Positions 33,860 through 43,245 are shown, numbered from the stretch's first letter. The stretch is DNA of 64,000 bases from Peptoniphilus raoultii (GCF_900099555.1 NZ_FMWM01000002.1:754018-818017), one strand, 5' to 3'. Numbers and translations: made by a program. The notes: generated from the letters alone by a model not told the origin.

Positions 33860-36160
33860 TTAATTATTTATAGTAGCTTCAGTTCTTAAATATTCATCAA
33901 TTGACTTTGCTGCCGTCTTTCCTGCACCCATTGCCAGGATTACTGTTGCTGATCCTGTAACGGCATCGCCGCCGGCAAAAATATTTTCTCTTGATGTTAC
34001 GGCGTTTTCATCAACAATGATTCCACCTTTTTTATTTATAGAAAGATTATTTGTTGTGTGTGCAATTAATGGGTTTGGGCTTGTGCCAAGTGCCATAATT
34101 ACTGTTTCAAAATCTTCTAAATATTCAGAGCCTTCAATTGGGACGGGACTTCTTCTGCCGCTGGCATCAGGATCTCCAAGTTCATTTTTCACGCATCTTA
34201 AAGATTTTACCCAGCCCTTTTCATCAGAAATAATTTCTGTTGGCGCTGTAAGCATTTGAAAATTAATTCCTTCTTCCTTTGCGTGGTGGACTTCTTCAAG
34301 TCTTGCAGGCAGTTCTTTTTCCGTTCTTCTATAAAGAATTGTAACGTCTGCTCCTAATCTTTTTGCAACTCTTGCAGCATCCATTGCTACATTTCCGCCG
34401 CCGATAACAGCAACTTTTTTGCCAACATTTATTGGGGTGTCATATTCCTTGTCAAATGATCTCATTAAATTATTTCTAGTTAAAAATTCATTGGCAGAAT
34501 AAACTCCATTTAAATTTTCTCCAGGGATGCCCATAAATCTTGGAAGACCAGCTCCTGAACCTATAAAAACTGCTTCAAATCTTTCTTCAAAAATCGAATC
34601 AATTGTTACAGTTCTACCGACAATTACATCATTTTCAATTTTAACTCCCAATTTTTTAATATTTTCAACTTCGTGATGAACAATTTCATCAGGCAATCTA
34701 AATTCAGGAATGCCGTAAACTAAAACGCCTCCGCTTTGTTGAAGGGCTTCAAAAATTGTAACATCATAGCCCATTTTTGCAAGTTCTCCAGCACAAGTAA
34801 GGCCAGAAGGACCTGCACCAACAACTGCAACTTTTTTATTAATTTTTCTCGGCTCTTGTAATAAATCGATATTATTTATTCTTGCATTATCAGCTGCGAA
34901 TCTTTCAAGTTTTCCAATGGCAACGGAATCGCCACGTTTTGCCAAAACGCATCCTTTTTCACATTGAGATTCTTGAGGGCAAACTCTTCCACAAACTGCT
35001 GGCAATGCAGTATAAAGGGATAGAATTTTTGCTGACTGTTCAAAATTCCCATTAGCAATTTCTTTTATAAATCCAGGAATATTTATGGACACAGGACAGC
35101 CCTTAACGCATCCTGGAACTCTACAATTTAAACATCTGCTAGCTTCAATAACAGCTTCCTGAGGTGTGTAGCCAAGACAGACTTCTTTAAAATTTTTATT
35201 TCTAACATTTGGATCTTGCTCCTTTATTGGAGTTCTCTTAAATCTATCTTGAGCCTTAAGTAATTCAAATTCATTAGTCCTATTTCTTTTAGCTTCATTA
35301 AATTTGATATCTGTCATTAAAGAATGGTCAGAAATTCTTTTGGTTTTTTCATTATCAATATATTGTTTCGACCTAGACAATGCACCGTCCCAGTCCACTA
35401 AATGGCCATCAAATTCTGGACCGTCAACACAGGCAAATTTTGTTTTGTCACCAACATTAACACGGCAAGCACCACACATACCAGTACCGTCAACCATAAT
35501 AGGATTTAAAGAAACAATAGTTGGAAGATTAAATTTTTTTGTAGTTGAACAAACAAATTTCATCATAATCATAGGTCCAATTGAAACGCATACATCATAA
35601 GATAAACCCTTAGAATAAAGATCCTCAATTTTTGCAGTAACCATTCCCTTAAAACCATATGATCCGTCATCAGTGCAAACATATAAATTGTTGCAAACAG
35701 ACCCAAGTTTATCTTCCAAAATTACAAAATCTTTATTTTTTGCTCCCAAAATAATATCGCAGTGGAGACCCCTTTCAGAAAACCACCTAGCCTGTGGAAA
35801 AACAGGAGCGGTCCCAACACCACCCGCAACAAAAAGATATTTCTTTTTCTTGAGCTCGTTCAAATCCTCACTACAAAATTCTGATGGCCTACCTAGAGGA
35901 CCAACAAAATCCTTAAAATATTCACCCTCTTCAAAACTACAAATCTTTTTAGTGGACTCGCCAGAAGCTTGAACCACTAATTGGACTGTACCCCTATCTA
36001 AATCGTAGTCTGAAATTGTAAGAGGAATACGCTCAGAATATTTATCAGCAATAACAATAACAAATTGCCCCGGCAAGGCAGAGGCAGCTACTCTTGGTGC
36101 GTAAATATCGAACAAATATATACTAGGTGCCAAATTTTCTTTCCTAATTATTTTATTCAT
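33860..36160 (-). CDS. Fused NfnA-NfnB-type ferredoxin/NAD(P) oxidoreductase
   Basis: 766 aa from the ATG at 36160, with GGAGGGAG 6-9 nt upstream; the ATG at 36175 has no site. Residues 1-280 match NfnA/SudB (ferredoxin-NADP reductase fold, FAD-binding RIPLTISDYD, GGVGTAPVFP, and 2Fe-2S cysteines in MCGACRVNVG...FACVDGPEF). Residues 290-766 match NfnB/SudA/GltD: two 4Fe-4S cysteine sets (CLNCRVPGCVKGCP and CGRVCPQESQCEKGC), FAD motif VVGAGPSGLTCAGELA and NADPH motif VIGGGNVAMDAARVAKRLGA. The usual two subunits are in one chain. By family it would couple NADH, NADPH and ferredoxin by bifurcation, or act as a sulfide/polysulfide reductase; which one is not decided. Confidence 0.88.
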   Translation of the reverse strand: MNKIIRKENLAPSIYLFDIYAPRVAASALPGQFVIVIADKYSERIPLTISDYDLDRGTVQLVVQASGESTKKICSFEEGEYFKDFVGPLGRPSEFCSEDLNELKKKKYLFVAGGVGTAPVFPQARWFSERGLHCDIILGAKNKDFVILEDKLGSVCNNLYVCTDDGSYGFKGMVTAKIEDLYSKGLSYDVCVSIGPMIMMKFVCSTTKKFNLPTIVSLNPIMVDGTGMCGACRVNVGDKTKFACVDGPEFDGHLVDWDGALSRSKQYIDNEKTKRISDHSLMTDIKFNEAKRNRTNEFELLKAQDRFKRTPIKEQDPNVRNKNFKEVCLGYTPQEAVIEASRCLNCRVPGCVKGCPVSINIPGFIKEIANGNFEQSAKILSLYTALPAVCGRVCPQESQCEKGCVLAKRGDSVAIGKLERFAADNARINNIDLLQEPRKINKKVAVVGAGPSGLTCAGELAKMGYDVTIFEALQQSGGVLVYGIPEFRLPDEIVHHEVENIKKLGVKIENDVIVGRTVTIDSIFEERFEAVFIGSGAGLPRFMGIPGENLNGVYSANEFLTRNNLMRSFDKEYDTPINVGKKVAVIGGGNVAMDAARVAKRLGADVTILYRRTEKELPARLEEVHHAKEEGINFQMLTAPTEIISDEKGWVKSLRCVKNELGDPDASGRRSPVPIEGSEYLEDFETVIMALGTSPNPLIAHTTNNLSINKKGGIIVDENAVTSRENIFAGGDAVTGSATVILAMGAGKTAAKSIDEYLRTEATINN

Positions 36161-36354
36161 CCTATCTCCCTCCATTCATCATAATTATAACATATTTGTT
36201 AAAAAAAAGACGAAATTTATAAAAAATTAATACATTAGCAGATAAAAATTTTCTAAAAGATATTAAAAAAATAATAAATTAAAAGAAATAGGAAAAGCTG
36301 TTTAAATTCATCTTTAATAAATTATCAAATTAATTAAAAAAATTTTTTATAGTA

Positions 36355-36394
36355 TTGACAAATACAAAAAACTATCGTATATTGTATACAATAT
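36355..36394 (+). promoter_or_regulatory. Promoter with GntR-type palindromic operator
   Basis: TTGACA (36355-36360), 17-bp spacer, TATATT (36378-36383). A perfect 16-bp palindrome ATATTGTATACAATAT (36379-36394) overlaps the -10. Its core TTGTATACAA fits the operator form known for GntR regulators of the FadR/FCD class, and such a regulator is encoded in this cluster (38910-39554). Binding would block transcription of the amidinohydrolase-symporter operon. The assignment is inference from match and context. Confidence 0.6.
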
Positions 36395-36565
36395 ATTATA
36401 TATAATATAAGATAAGATAAGATAGTTAGCGCTAATAATTGATGTTACATTCAATTACAAAGAGTCTTGAATTTTATTAAGATTCACTTTTTTATTAATT
36501 TAAAATTAAATTATCTGGTAATATTTTATTTTAAATTAATGCTTTTTTAAACAAGGAGGATTAAT
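36395..36565 (+). other. Leader region of the amidinohydrolase operon
   Basis: About 170 nt of AT-rich leader with a short GATAA direct repeat (near 36408-36422) and the AGCGCT dyad near 36428. No riboswitch or terminator fold was recognised. The spacer 36176-36354 to its left is also empty of recognisable features. Confidence 0.35.
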
Positions 36566-37441
36566 ATGAATTACGGTTGTCAATCTATGGTGACGAAAAT
36601 TACGGATATATTACTTAAGCATCCAAAAGATGCATTTATAAATCAAGAAAATTTGGAAAAAACTTATGAAAAATTTAATTATATAGGTTGTCCAGATTAT
36701 AGCAAAGTTTTAGAAGAATATTCGGTGTTTGAAAATATAATTAAGGAAAATGTAGAAAATGTTTTATATTTACCGAAAGACGATAGAACGGGATTGGATT
36801 CTATTTATGCACATGATTCATTAAAAGTGACTAATAAGGGAGCAATTTATTTTCCTATGGGGAAAGCGTTAAGAAGTAAGGAATCTTATGCAACAGAAGA
36901 ATTTTTAAAATCCAATGGAATTCCAACGCTTGGTAGAATTGAAGTGCCAGGAAAAATGGAAGGTGGGGATGTAGTTTGGATTGATGAAAAGACTGTTGCA
37001 ATTGGTCTCGGTTACAGAACTAATCTAGAAGGTATAAATCAATTTAAGGAATTGACAAAATCATTTATCGATGAATATATTATTGTTCCTATGCCTCATG
37101 GAGAAGGTGAAGATGAATGTTTGCATTTAATGAGTGTAATTAGTCTAATAGATGAAGATCTAGCTGTTGTATATTCTAAATTTATGCCAGTATTTTTTAG
37201 AGAATATTTGATCAATAAAGGAATTAAGCTTCTTGAAGTAGATGATGATGAATATGCATATTTAGGTAGCAATGTATTAGCGTTAGCACCCAGAGTTTGT
37301 ATAGTAATAGAAGGAGTAATTAAAATTAAAAAACTAATGGAAAAAGAAGGTTGCAAAGTCTTTACATATCCTGGTAAAGAGATGTCATTTAGAGGTACTG
37401 GTGGACCAACTTGTTTGACTCATCCACTTAGAAGAATATAA
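36566..37441 (+). CDS. Amidinohydrolase / dimethylarginine dimethylaminohydrolase-like enzyme
   Basis: 291 aa, arginine-deiminase superfamily (pentein fold). Active-site elements: EGGDVVW (Glu132, Asp135), His187 in DECLHLMSV and the nucleophile Cys283 in GGPTCLTHPLRRI, a C-terminal pattern shared by DDAH and related amidino-acting enzymes. Length agrees with DDAH (about 255-290), not with ADI (about 410). It likely hydrolyses a guanidino compound such as methylated arginine or another arginine derivative to a ureido compound. AAGGAGG precedes the ATG, and the AGCS gene follows 25 nt downstream on the same strand. Confidence 0.8.
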   Translation: MNYGCQSMVTKITDILLKHPKDAFINQENLEKTYEKFNYIGCPDYSKVLEEYSVFENIIKENVENVLYLPKDDRTGLDSIYAHDSLKVTNKGAIYFPMGKALRSKESYATEEFLKSNGIPTLGRIEVPGKMEGGDVVWIDEKTVAIGLGYRTNLEGINQFKELTKSFIDEYIIVPMPHGEGEDECLHLMSVISLIDEDLAVVYSKFMPVFFREYLINKGIKLLEVDDDEYAYLGSNVLALAPRVCIVIEGVIKIKKLMEKEGCKVFTYPGKEMSFRGTGGPTCLTHPLRRI

Positions 37442-37466
37442 ATATTAGTATTAAAAGGAGGCTGCT

Positions 37467-38909
37467 ATGAATTTAAATGATTTAGCAAGTGTAATAGTTT
37501 ATGATTATTTATGGGGAATGCCTCTTGTGTTATTTGTGCTATTTACAGGAATTTATTTCACAATTAGAAGTAAATTCCTGCAGTTTAGATTTTTTAAAAA
37601 GAGTTTTTCAACAGCATTTAAATCATTTGGTCAAGCTGACAAAAAATCTGGTAATACAGGGGTTATATCATCTTTTGAAGCAATGAGTATGGCATTAGGA
37701 ACTACAATTGGAGTTGGGAATATTGGCGGTGTAGCAGCTGCAATTGCATTGGGAGGTCCAGGAGCAATATTTTGGATGTGGATAGCTGGGTTGTTTGGAA
37801 TGGTTATTAAAACTACTGAAATTACTTTAGCCCTTTTTTTTAGGAGTAAAGAAAAAAATCAAGACGCTTATGGAGGACCAAACTATTATATTCATAAAGG
37901 AATAGGTATTGAAAGAGGTCATAAATACTTTGCGAAAATTTTAAATTTTATATTTGCTTTTGGTTTCATTATGGGTATATTTTTAAATATTCAAACATAT
38001 ACAGTTTCTGAGGCTGTAGGCAATACATTTAATTTAAATCTAAATTTAGTTGGCATTGTCTATACAATATTATTGTATTTAATGATTAGCGGTGGTATGA
38101 AAAAATTAGGAAAAATAGCTTCAATAATAGTTCCTTTCATGTGCATATTCTATATAGTTGGAAGTTTATTTATTATTCTAATTCACTCACAAAATGTTAT
38201 ACCATCATTAAAATTAATTTTTGAATCAGCATTTACTGGTACTGCCGCTATTGGTGGATTTGCAGGGGCTTCTTTCAAGCTTGCAATTCAATCAGGCATG
38301 AGCCGCTCTGTTTTTAGTAATGAAGCAGGATGGGGTACAGCTGCCATGATTCACGCTTCAGCTAAAGTTGATCACCCTTTGAAACAAGGTATATTGGGTA
38401 TTTTTGAAGTAGTTTTTGACACATTAATAATTTGCTCTATGACCGCTTTAGTAATTATGGTATCAGGAGCATGGAGTAGTGGTTTAGATGGTGCAACATT
38501 AACCTTATATGCTTTTGAGTCAGGTGTTGGTAATATTGGAAGAATGGTGTTAGCTATAGGTGTATTTTTCTTTGGTTTAACCACATCAAGCGGTGTATAC
38601 ACGCAAATTGAAGTTGTCCTTAGATACGTATTGGGTGAAAAACCTATAAAAGAAAAGTTATTACAATTTTATAAATGGTTTTATCCCATTCCAAGTTTAG
38701 CAATGGTAATAATTGCCACAAAATTTGGGCTTCCAGGAACTACTTTGTGGCTGATATCTGATGCATCTACGGCACTGCCGATTTTTGCAAACTTAATAGC
38801 TCTGATAATTTTGTTCCCTACATTTGAAAAATTAGTTAAAGATTATTCTGCTAGATATTTAGGGAAAGGTGAAAGATTGCCAGATAACGAAATATTTTAT
38901 AATGATTAA
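37467..38909 (+). CDS. Sodium:alanine/glycine symporter (AGCS family)
   Basis: 480 aa with about 11 membrane segments. Family motifs: EAMSMALGTTIGVGNIGGVAAAIALGGPGAIFWMW near the N-terminus, the MSRSVFSNEAGWGTAAMIHA signature around residue 280, and GLTTSSGVYTQIE. It imports small amino acids with Na+ or H+. It is in one operon with the amidinohydrolase gene, so it may import the substrate of that enzyme. Its stop codon abuts the stop codon of the convergent gntR gene without a terminator between them. Confidence 0.92.
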   Translation: MNLNDLASVIVYDYLWGMPLVLFVLFTGIYFTIRSKFLQFRFFKKSFSTAFKSFGQADKKSGNTGVISSFEAMSMALGTTIGVGNIGGVAAAIALGGPGAIFWMWIAGLFGMVIKTTEITLALFFRSKEKNQDAYGGPNYYIHKGIGIERGHKYFAKILNFIFAFGFIMGIFLNIQTYTVSEAVGNTFNLNLNLVGIVYTILLYLMISGGMKKLGKIASIIVPFMCIFYIVGSLFIILIHSQNVIPSLKLIFESAFTGTAAIGGFAGASFKLAIQSGMSRSVFSNEAGWGTAAMIHASAKVDHPLKQGILGIFEVVFDTLIICSMTALVIMVSGAWSSGLDGATLTLYAFESGVGNIGRMVLAIGVFFFGLTTSSGVYTQIEVVLRYVLGEKPIKEKLLQFYKWFYPIPSLAMVIIATKFGLPGTTLWLISDASTALPIFANLIALIILFPTFEKLVKDYSARYLGKGERLPDNEIFYND

Positions 38910-39554
38910 TTAAAAACTATCTAATTCAGCAAAGTATAAAGCCCAATGATCAACAGTCAAAAGGTGTTTTAATTCAGCAATGTCTTTAGATTTAAATAAT
39001 TTTACAATTCTTTTATGTTGAAGGTTAGCTGAGTACAAATATTCCCCAAATTTAGCGGCATTGTTACTACCATAATCTTGCCTAATAAATCTTCTTTTTA
39101 ATCGGTCTAGCGTATTTATAAGCACAGGGTTATTTGATTTTAAAGTGTAAACATTATGAAATTCTATTTGAAGTTCATAATATTTTCTATAATTTTGTTT
39201 AGATATAGCTTTGTCCATAGATTCAACTAACTTTTCCATCTTTTCAAGGTCTTGTGAATTTAGGCGATTAATGGCAAGTTCGGCTGCAAAGGCATCAAGT
39301 TGCCCAATTACTGCATAGAGGTCTTTAGCTTCTTCTTCGGTAATCGGTTTAATAAAGAATCCTCTGCGAGGATATGATTCTAAATAACCATCTGCTTCTA
39401 ATTGAATTAATGCTTCTCTTACAGGGGTTCTGGAAACATTTAAAGCATTAACTATATCAGACTCGTTAATTTTATCATTGGCTTTAAGTTTTCCCTGTTG
39501 GATAGATTCGGTTATATATTTATAAACATAATCTTTTAAAGATGGTATTTCCAT
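38910..39554 (-). CDS. GntR-family regulator, FCD (FadR) subclass
   Basis: 214 aa. Winged helix at residues 1-75 with SDIVNALNVSRTPVREALIQLEADGYLESYPRRGFFIKP, the hallmark of GntR proteins. The all-helical FCD ligand domain covers 85-205, with the metal/ligand Asp and His residues in AFAAELAI, EFHNVY and NLQHKRIVKLF. It is expressed toward the symporter gene and diverges from rocB. Probably the local repressor, acting at the palindrome at 36379 and perhaps at the half-site near 39591. Confidence 0.92.
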   Translation of the reverse strand: MEIPSLKDYVYKYITESIQQGKLKANDKINESDIVNALNVSRTPVREALIQLEADGYLESYPRRGFFIKPITEEEAKDLYAVIGQLDAFAAELAINRLNSQDLEKMEKLVESMDKAISKQNYRKYYELQIEFHNVYTLKSNNPVLINTLDRLKRRFIRQDYGSNNAAKFGEYLYSANLQHKRIVKLFKSKDIAELKHLLTVDHWALYFAELDSF

Positions 39555-39639
39555 AATATAATCCTTTCTAAAAAATATATACTATTTTTAATTATATTGT
39601 AAATATCCTAAAAAAATCAAGTAATAATAGGAGGTAATT

Positions 39640-41286
39640 ATGAAAAAAAGAGAAGAAAAAATACTTGATTATATTAAAAAATATATGAAAGTTGTAACTC
39701 ATACTACAACAGAGTATGAAAGGAATAACAAAAAATTTTTTGAACCGTGGTTTATAAAGATGAAAAAGGAATCAAAAAATCCTATTGATTATGGATTTTT
39801 CCCTGTTCATAAGGATGCTTTAAAAAGGGAAATTCCTTGGCTATTAATGAGGGGAAAGTCGAAAAAAACCATTGTTTTCATCCATCATACCGATACTGTT
39901 GATGTAGATGATTATGGTAAATTAAAAGATATTGCCTATGATCCAGAAAAACTTGAAGAAATTTATAAAAGTGGAGAAGTTGAAATTGATCCTAGAACAA
40001 AAGCTGATTTAGATGCTGGTGGCTGGCTTTTTGGTAGAGGCGGATGTGATATGAAACAGGGAGGAGCGATGCATATGGCCCTTTTTGAAGAATATTCACT
40101 AGATGAAGATTTTCCTGGTTCTATTCTTTTAATGGGTGTTCCTGATGAAGAAAATTCATCAGCCGGAATGCGTTCAGCTGCTTATTTACTTGAAGATTTA
40201 TATAATAAATATGATTTGGATTATGGCTTAATGATTAATTCAGAGCCACATGAAAGATTAGAAAAAGATACTCTAGTTGTTTATGATGGTGCGATTGGAA
40301 AAATAATGCCAATATGTTTAGCAAGAGGAAAGCTTGCTCATGTTGGTCAAGTTTATTCTGGATTTAATCCCATAAATATTATGGCGGAAATTGTTAGGAG
40401 GACAGAATTAAATCCAATTTTTTCAGAAGTTTCAGGAAATACTACTTCACCAGCGGCAACTTGGCTGTATTTTAAAGACAGAAAAGAAGTTTATGATGTA
40501 TCTCTTCCGATTTATTGTGGCGGTTATATGTCTATATTACCTTTAAAGAGAGGTCCTAAAGAATTAATGAATATGTTAAGAGAAATTTCTGTTAATGCTT
40601 TTGATAAGGTTATAGCTGATATGGAAGAATCTTATGCGGAATTCAAAAAAACCTCTAAGGTTTTATACGGGGAAATGAATTATAAAGCTAATGTTAAGTT
40701 TTATAATGAGGTTTATGATGAAATCCTAAAATCAGGGAATCCTAATTTTTTACATGCGATGAAAGAACTTGAAGATGAATTAATTGAAAAAATTGAAGAT
40801 AATAAAATTTCAAGAGCTGAGGCTGCTTATAGGATGATGGAAAAATTATTAGAATTTTATGATGACAGAAGACCCTTAGTTATGTGGGGAATAGCACCTC
40901 CATATTATCCAAGTACAAATAATATGGATTTATTTTCCTCAAAACAAATGAATGAATTAATTGGAAGACTACAAAAATTCTCTAAAGAAAAATTAAATTC
41001 AGATTTAGAGGTACAAAATTATTATACAGGGATTTGTGATTTATCTTATGGAATGTTTACTGAATCTGATGAAGTTATTGATTATATTAAAAATAATATG
41101 ATTCTTTGGGGCGATAGTTATGAAATACCTTTGGAATTAATTAAAAAGCATTCAATGAATGTATTAAATCTTGGGGCATGGGGTAAAGACTTTCATCAAT
41201 ATACAGAAAGAGTATTAATTGAAGACTTATGCGATAAGGTTCCTAAATTAATTGATTTTACAGTACATGATTTTCTTGGTCATTAA
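39640..41286 (+). CDS. RocB-like M20 family peptidase/deacylase
   Basis: A 548-aa protein resembling arginine-utilization protein RocB. Metal-binding motifs of the M20 family: HHTDTVDVDDYG, GRGGCDMKQGGAMHMA and VPDEENSSAGMRSA, with a further Glu in INSEPHER. The extended length and the insert with LMSILPLKRGP are typical of RocB rather than of smaller carboxypeptidases. RocB has no firmly established reaction; an amidohydrolase acting on an arginine derivative is plausible. ATAGGAGGTAATT precedes the ATG. It is transcribed divergently from gntR and probably belongs to the same regulon. Confidence 0.85.
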   Translation: MKKREEKILDYIKKYMKVVTHTTTEYERNNKKFFEPWFIKMKKESKNPIDYGFFPVHKDALKREIPWLLMRGKSKKTIVFIHHTDTVDVDDYGKLKDIAYDPEKLEEIYKSGEVEIDPRTKADLDAGGWLFGRGGCDMKQGGAMHMALFEEYSLDEDFPGSILLMGVPDEENSSAGMRSAAYLLEDLYNKYDLDYGLMINSEPHERLEKDTLVVYDGAIGKIMPICLARGKLAHVGQVYSGFNPINIMAEIVRRTELNPIFSEVSGNTTSPAATWLYFKDRKEVYDVSLPIYCGGYMSILPLKRGPKELMNMLREISVNAFDKVIADMEESYAEFKKTSKVLYGEMNYKANVKFYNEVYDEILKSGNPNFLHAMKELEDELIEKIEDNKISRAEAAYRMMEKLLEFYDDRRPLVMWGIAPPYYPSTNNMDLFSSKQMNELIGRLQKFSKEKLNSDLEVQNYYTGICDLSYGMFTESDEVIDYIKNNMILWGDSYEIPLELIKKHSMNVLNLGAWGKDFHQYTERVLIEDLCDKVPKLIDFTVHDFLGH

Positions 41287-41308
41287 ATTCCATAATATAA
41301 GAAAGGGT

Positions 41309-41351
41309 GATGTTGCAGAATAGATGATTCTACTCTGCAACATCATTTTTT
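41309..41351 (+). terminator. Terminator after the rocB-like gene
   Basis: GATGTTGCAGA (41309-41319) pairs with TCTGCAACATC (41334-41344), followed by T6 to 41351. IS200 copy 2 starts directly at the end of the T-run. Confidence 0.9.
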
Positions 41352-41487
41352 GTACGCTTTAGCATGAATAAACCACCAGCTATGCTGGTGGTAGGAAAAC
41401 AAGCTTTAGCTTCAAGCAAAAAACCTCCCGTGATAAACTAAGTATGTTACAGGCAGTAGCATAAATAGAAAAGGGAGGTATCCTAAA

Positions 41488-41913
41488 ATGGATAAAAACA
41501 GTTTATCACATACATCATGGAATTGTAAGTATCACATAGTATTTGCTCCGAAATACAGGAGACAAGTAATATATGGAAGATTAAAACAAGATATTGGAAA
41601 AATATTAGGAGACTTATGTGAGAGAAAAGGAATAAACATAATAGAAGCAGAATGTTGTCCAGACCATATTCATATATTGTTGGAAATCCCACCAAAATAT
41701 AGCATATCTCAAACAATGGGATATTTAAAAGGGAAAAGTATCCTGATAATATTTGATAGGCACGCAAACTTAAAATATAAATATGGAAATAGACATTTTT
41801 GGTGCAGAGGATATTATGTAGACACAGCAGGAAAGAATGCGAAAAAGATACAAGAATATATAAAAAATCAATTAAAAGAAGATTACATGGCAGATCAAAT
41901 AAGTATTAAATAA
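41488..41913 (+). CDS. tnpA: IS200-type Y1 transposase TnpA
   Basis: 141 aa, full length. The N-terminal HTSWNCKYHIVFAPKYRR is the family signature, the HUH metal-binding motif is DHIHILLEIPP (residues 62-72), and the catalytic Tyr is in GYYVDTAGKN (near residue 111). The enzyme excises and inserts one DNA strand using hairpins at the element ends. The ribosome site GGGAGGT can pair with an upstream ACCTCCC, so translation is likely damped. No tnpB accompanies it. Confidence 0.93.
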   Translation: MDKNSLSHTSWNCKYHIVFAPKYRRQVIYGRLKQDIGKILGDLCERKGINIIEAECCPDHIHILLEIPPKYSISQTMGYLKGKSILIIFDRHANLKYKYGNRHFWCRGYYVDTAGKNAKKIQEYIKNQLKEDYMADQISIK

Positions 41914-42079
41914 TTTGTAGACCCGTTTACGGGTGAGCAAGTAAACAAAAGCAAAAAATAAGGTGCTTTAGCACCAGCTGTGAAAATTGGTGCGCGAGAA
42001 AGAAAGTTCAAAGCATGGAATGCTGCCAGTAACAGCCCCTTATAGGGGCAAAACAAACCACCGGCTTAGCCGGTGGTTA
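41908..42079 (+). other. Structured 3' non-coding tail of IS200 copy 2 (candidate ncRNA)
   Basis: Homologous to 10118-10290. The stems CCCG/CGGG, GCACCA/TGGTGC, AGCAT/ATGCT, GCCCC/GGGGC and the right-end hairpin are all kept. There is no open frame. See copy 1. Confidence 0.4.
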
Positions 42080-42127
42080 TGATTCTATGATGGGACTTTT
42101 GCAACAGCCCCCTTTAATTTCTTAATA

Positions 42128-43234
42128 TTAATTTGGCTTAGCAAAAATCATTTTTCCTGCTGATGTTTGTAGGGCTGAGGTTACTGTAACGTTAACTGTT
42201 TTGCCAATTAAATGTTTTCCATTTTCTATAACAATCATTGTCCCGTCATCTAAATATCCCAGACCTTGATTTAATTCTTTGCCCGCTTTTATTATTTGAA
42301 CTTCCATTTCTTCGCCGGGGAGGTAGACTGGTTTCACGGCATTTGCAAGTTCGTTAATATTTAAAACGGGGATATTTTGCACTAAGGCAACTTTATTTAA
42401 ATTATAGTCATTTGTAACAATTTTTCCATTTAAGTCGCTGGTAAGTTTTAAAAGTTTTGAATCGACTTCTGAAATGTCTTCGTAAAGGGACTGTTCAATA
42501 ACTATATTCGCATTTTCAAGACCCTGCATTTCTTTAACTATGTCAAGTCCTCTTCTCCCTCTTTTTCTTTTTAAGGAGTCACTTGAGTCTGCAATGTGCT
42601 GAAGTTCTTCTAAAACGAAAACTGGAATAACTATTGTCCCCTCTACAAACCCTGATTTTGTTATGTCCAAAATTCTTCCATCAATTATTACAGAAGTGTC
42701 TAAAACTTTTGGCAGGTCGGACTGAAATTTTATTTTTCCCTTATCTTTTGAAATCTTTTTACCGCCTGCAACTAAATCTCTAATTTTTAAACTTAAATCA
42801 TCTTTATAAGAAAGGCCAGTTCTGAAACCTAAATAGCCTAAAATTCCATATAAAATAATGGAAATTGCCATGCCAACATAGGGGATAGGTATCTTATAAA
42901 TTGGCTGTGAAATTAGGAAGGCAATTATTAAGCCTAAAATTATTCCTATTACAGCAAAGATAATTTCAGAAAATGATCTTTTCTTAAGTTCCTGTTCCCA
43001 AACTGTTAATAGTTCCATAAGTGCTTTAAAAACTTTATTTGAAATAATAAAAAAGATAAATGCAGATAAAATAACAATAACTAAAGTAAGAATAAAGAAA
43101 AATCTTTCATTTTCAATATTCTTAATAAATTGAATTTCACTTATGATTGAAACTATAAATAAACCAGCACCTGCTCCTATAAGCGTAAATAAAAGTTTAA
43201 AAATATTTCTTGCTAAAGAGCGATTCTTGTTAAT
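42128..43234 (-). CDS. YacL-type PIN-TRAM membrane protein
   Basis: 296 aa from the first ATG (43018), but the frame stays open upstream without any ATG, GTG or TTG. The extra 72 codons encode two more membrane segments (IFKLLFTLIGAGAGLFIV and FFFILTLVIVILSAFIFFI), as in other YacL proteins. An ATT at 43234 with GGGGG 7 nt upstream is the likely start, giving about 368 aa. A PIN nuclease domain follows (LDTSVIIDGRI, VLEELQ, GRRGLDIV, TNDYNLNKVA), then a C-terminal TRAM domain (LIGKTVNVTVTSALQTSAGKMIFA). It lies 11 nt behind carD in an operon. The RNase role is inferred from PIN/TRAM. Confidence 0.82.
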   Translation of the reverse strand: MNKNRSLARNIFKLLFTLIGAGAGLFIVSIISEIQFIKNIENERFFFILTLVIVILSAFIFFIISNKVFKALMELLTVWEQELKKRSFSEIIFAVIGIILGLIIAFLISQPIYKIPIPYVGMAISIILYGILGYLGFRTGLSYKDDLSLKIRDLVAGGKKISKDKGKIKFQSDLPKVLDTSVIIDGRILDITKSGFVEGTIVIPVFVLEELQHIADSSDSLKRKRGRRGLDIVKEMQGLENANIVIEQSLYEDISEVDSKLLKLTSDLNGKIVTNDYNLNKVALVQNIPVLNINELANAVKPVYLPGEEMEVQIIKAGKELNQGLGYLDDGTMIVIENGKHLIGKTVNVTVTSALQTSAGKMIFAKPN

Positions 43235-43245
43235 AAATATTCCCC

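Larger units (their letters stand above)
41352..42084 (+). mobile_element. IS200/IS605-family element, copy 2 (tnpA intact)
   Basis: Same element as 9563-10295, in the same orientation 31.8 kb away. Left hairpin 41372-41392, right hairpin 42057-42077, anti-SD/SD pair 41423-41429 and 41473-41479, and a structured 3' tail from about 41908. tnpA is uninterrupted, so this copy may be mobile. Confidence 0.87.

Noticed and set aside
9563-42084. Composite transposon bounded by the two IS200 copies
   Set aside because: The elements are in direct orientation around 31 kb of core genes such as suf and rnhB, and IS200-type elements move as single strands. Only homologous recombination between them is a real possibility.
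41305-42112. GGGTGATGTTGCAGAA (41305) and TTTTGCAACAGCCCCC (42097) as inverted ends of another insertion sequence around IS200 copy 2
   Set aside because: The left part is fully explained as the stem of the rocB terminator; the right part may be a relic, but one end alone is not enough.
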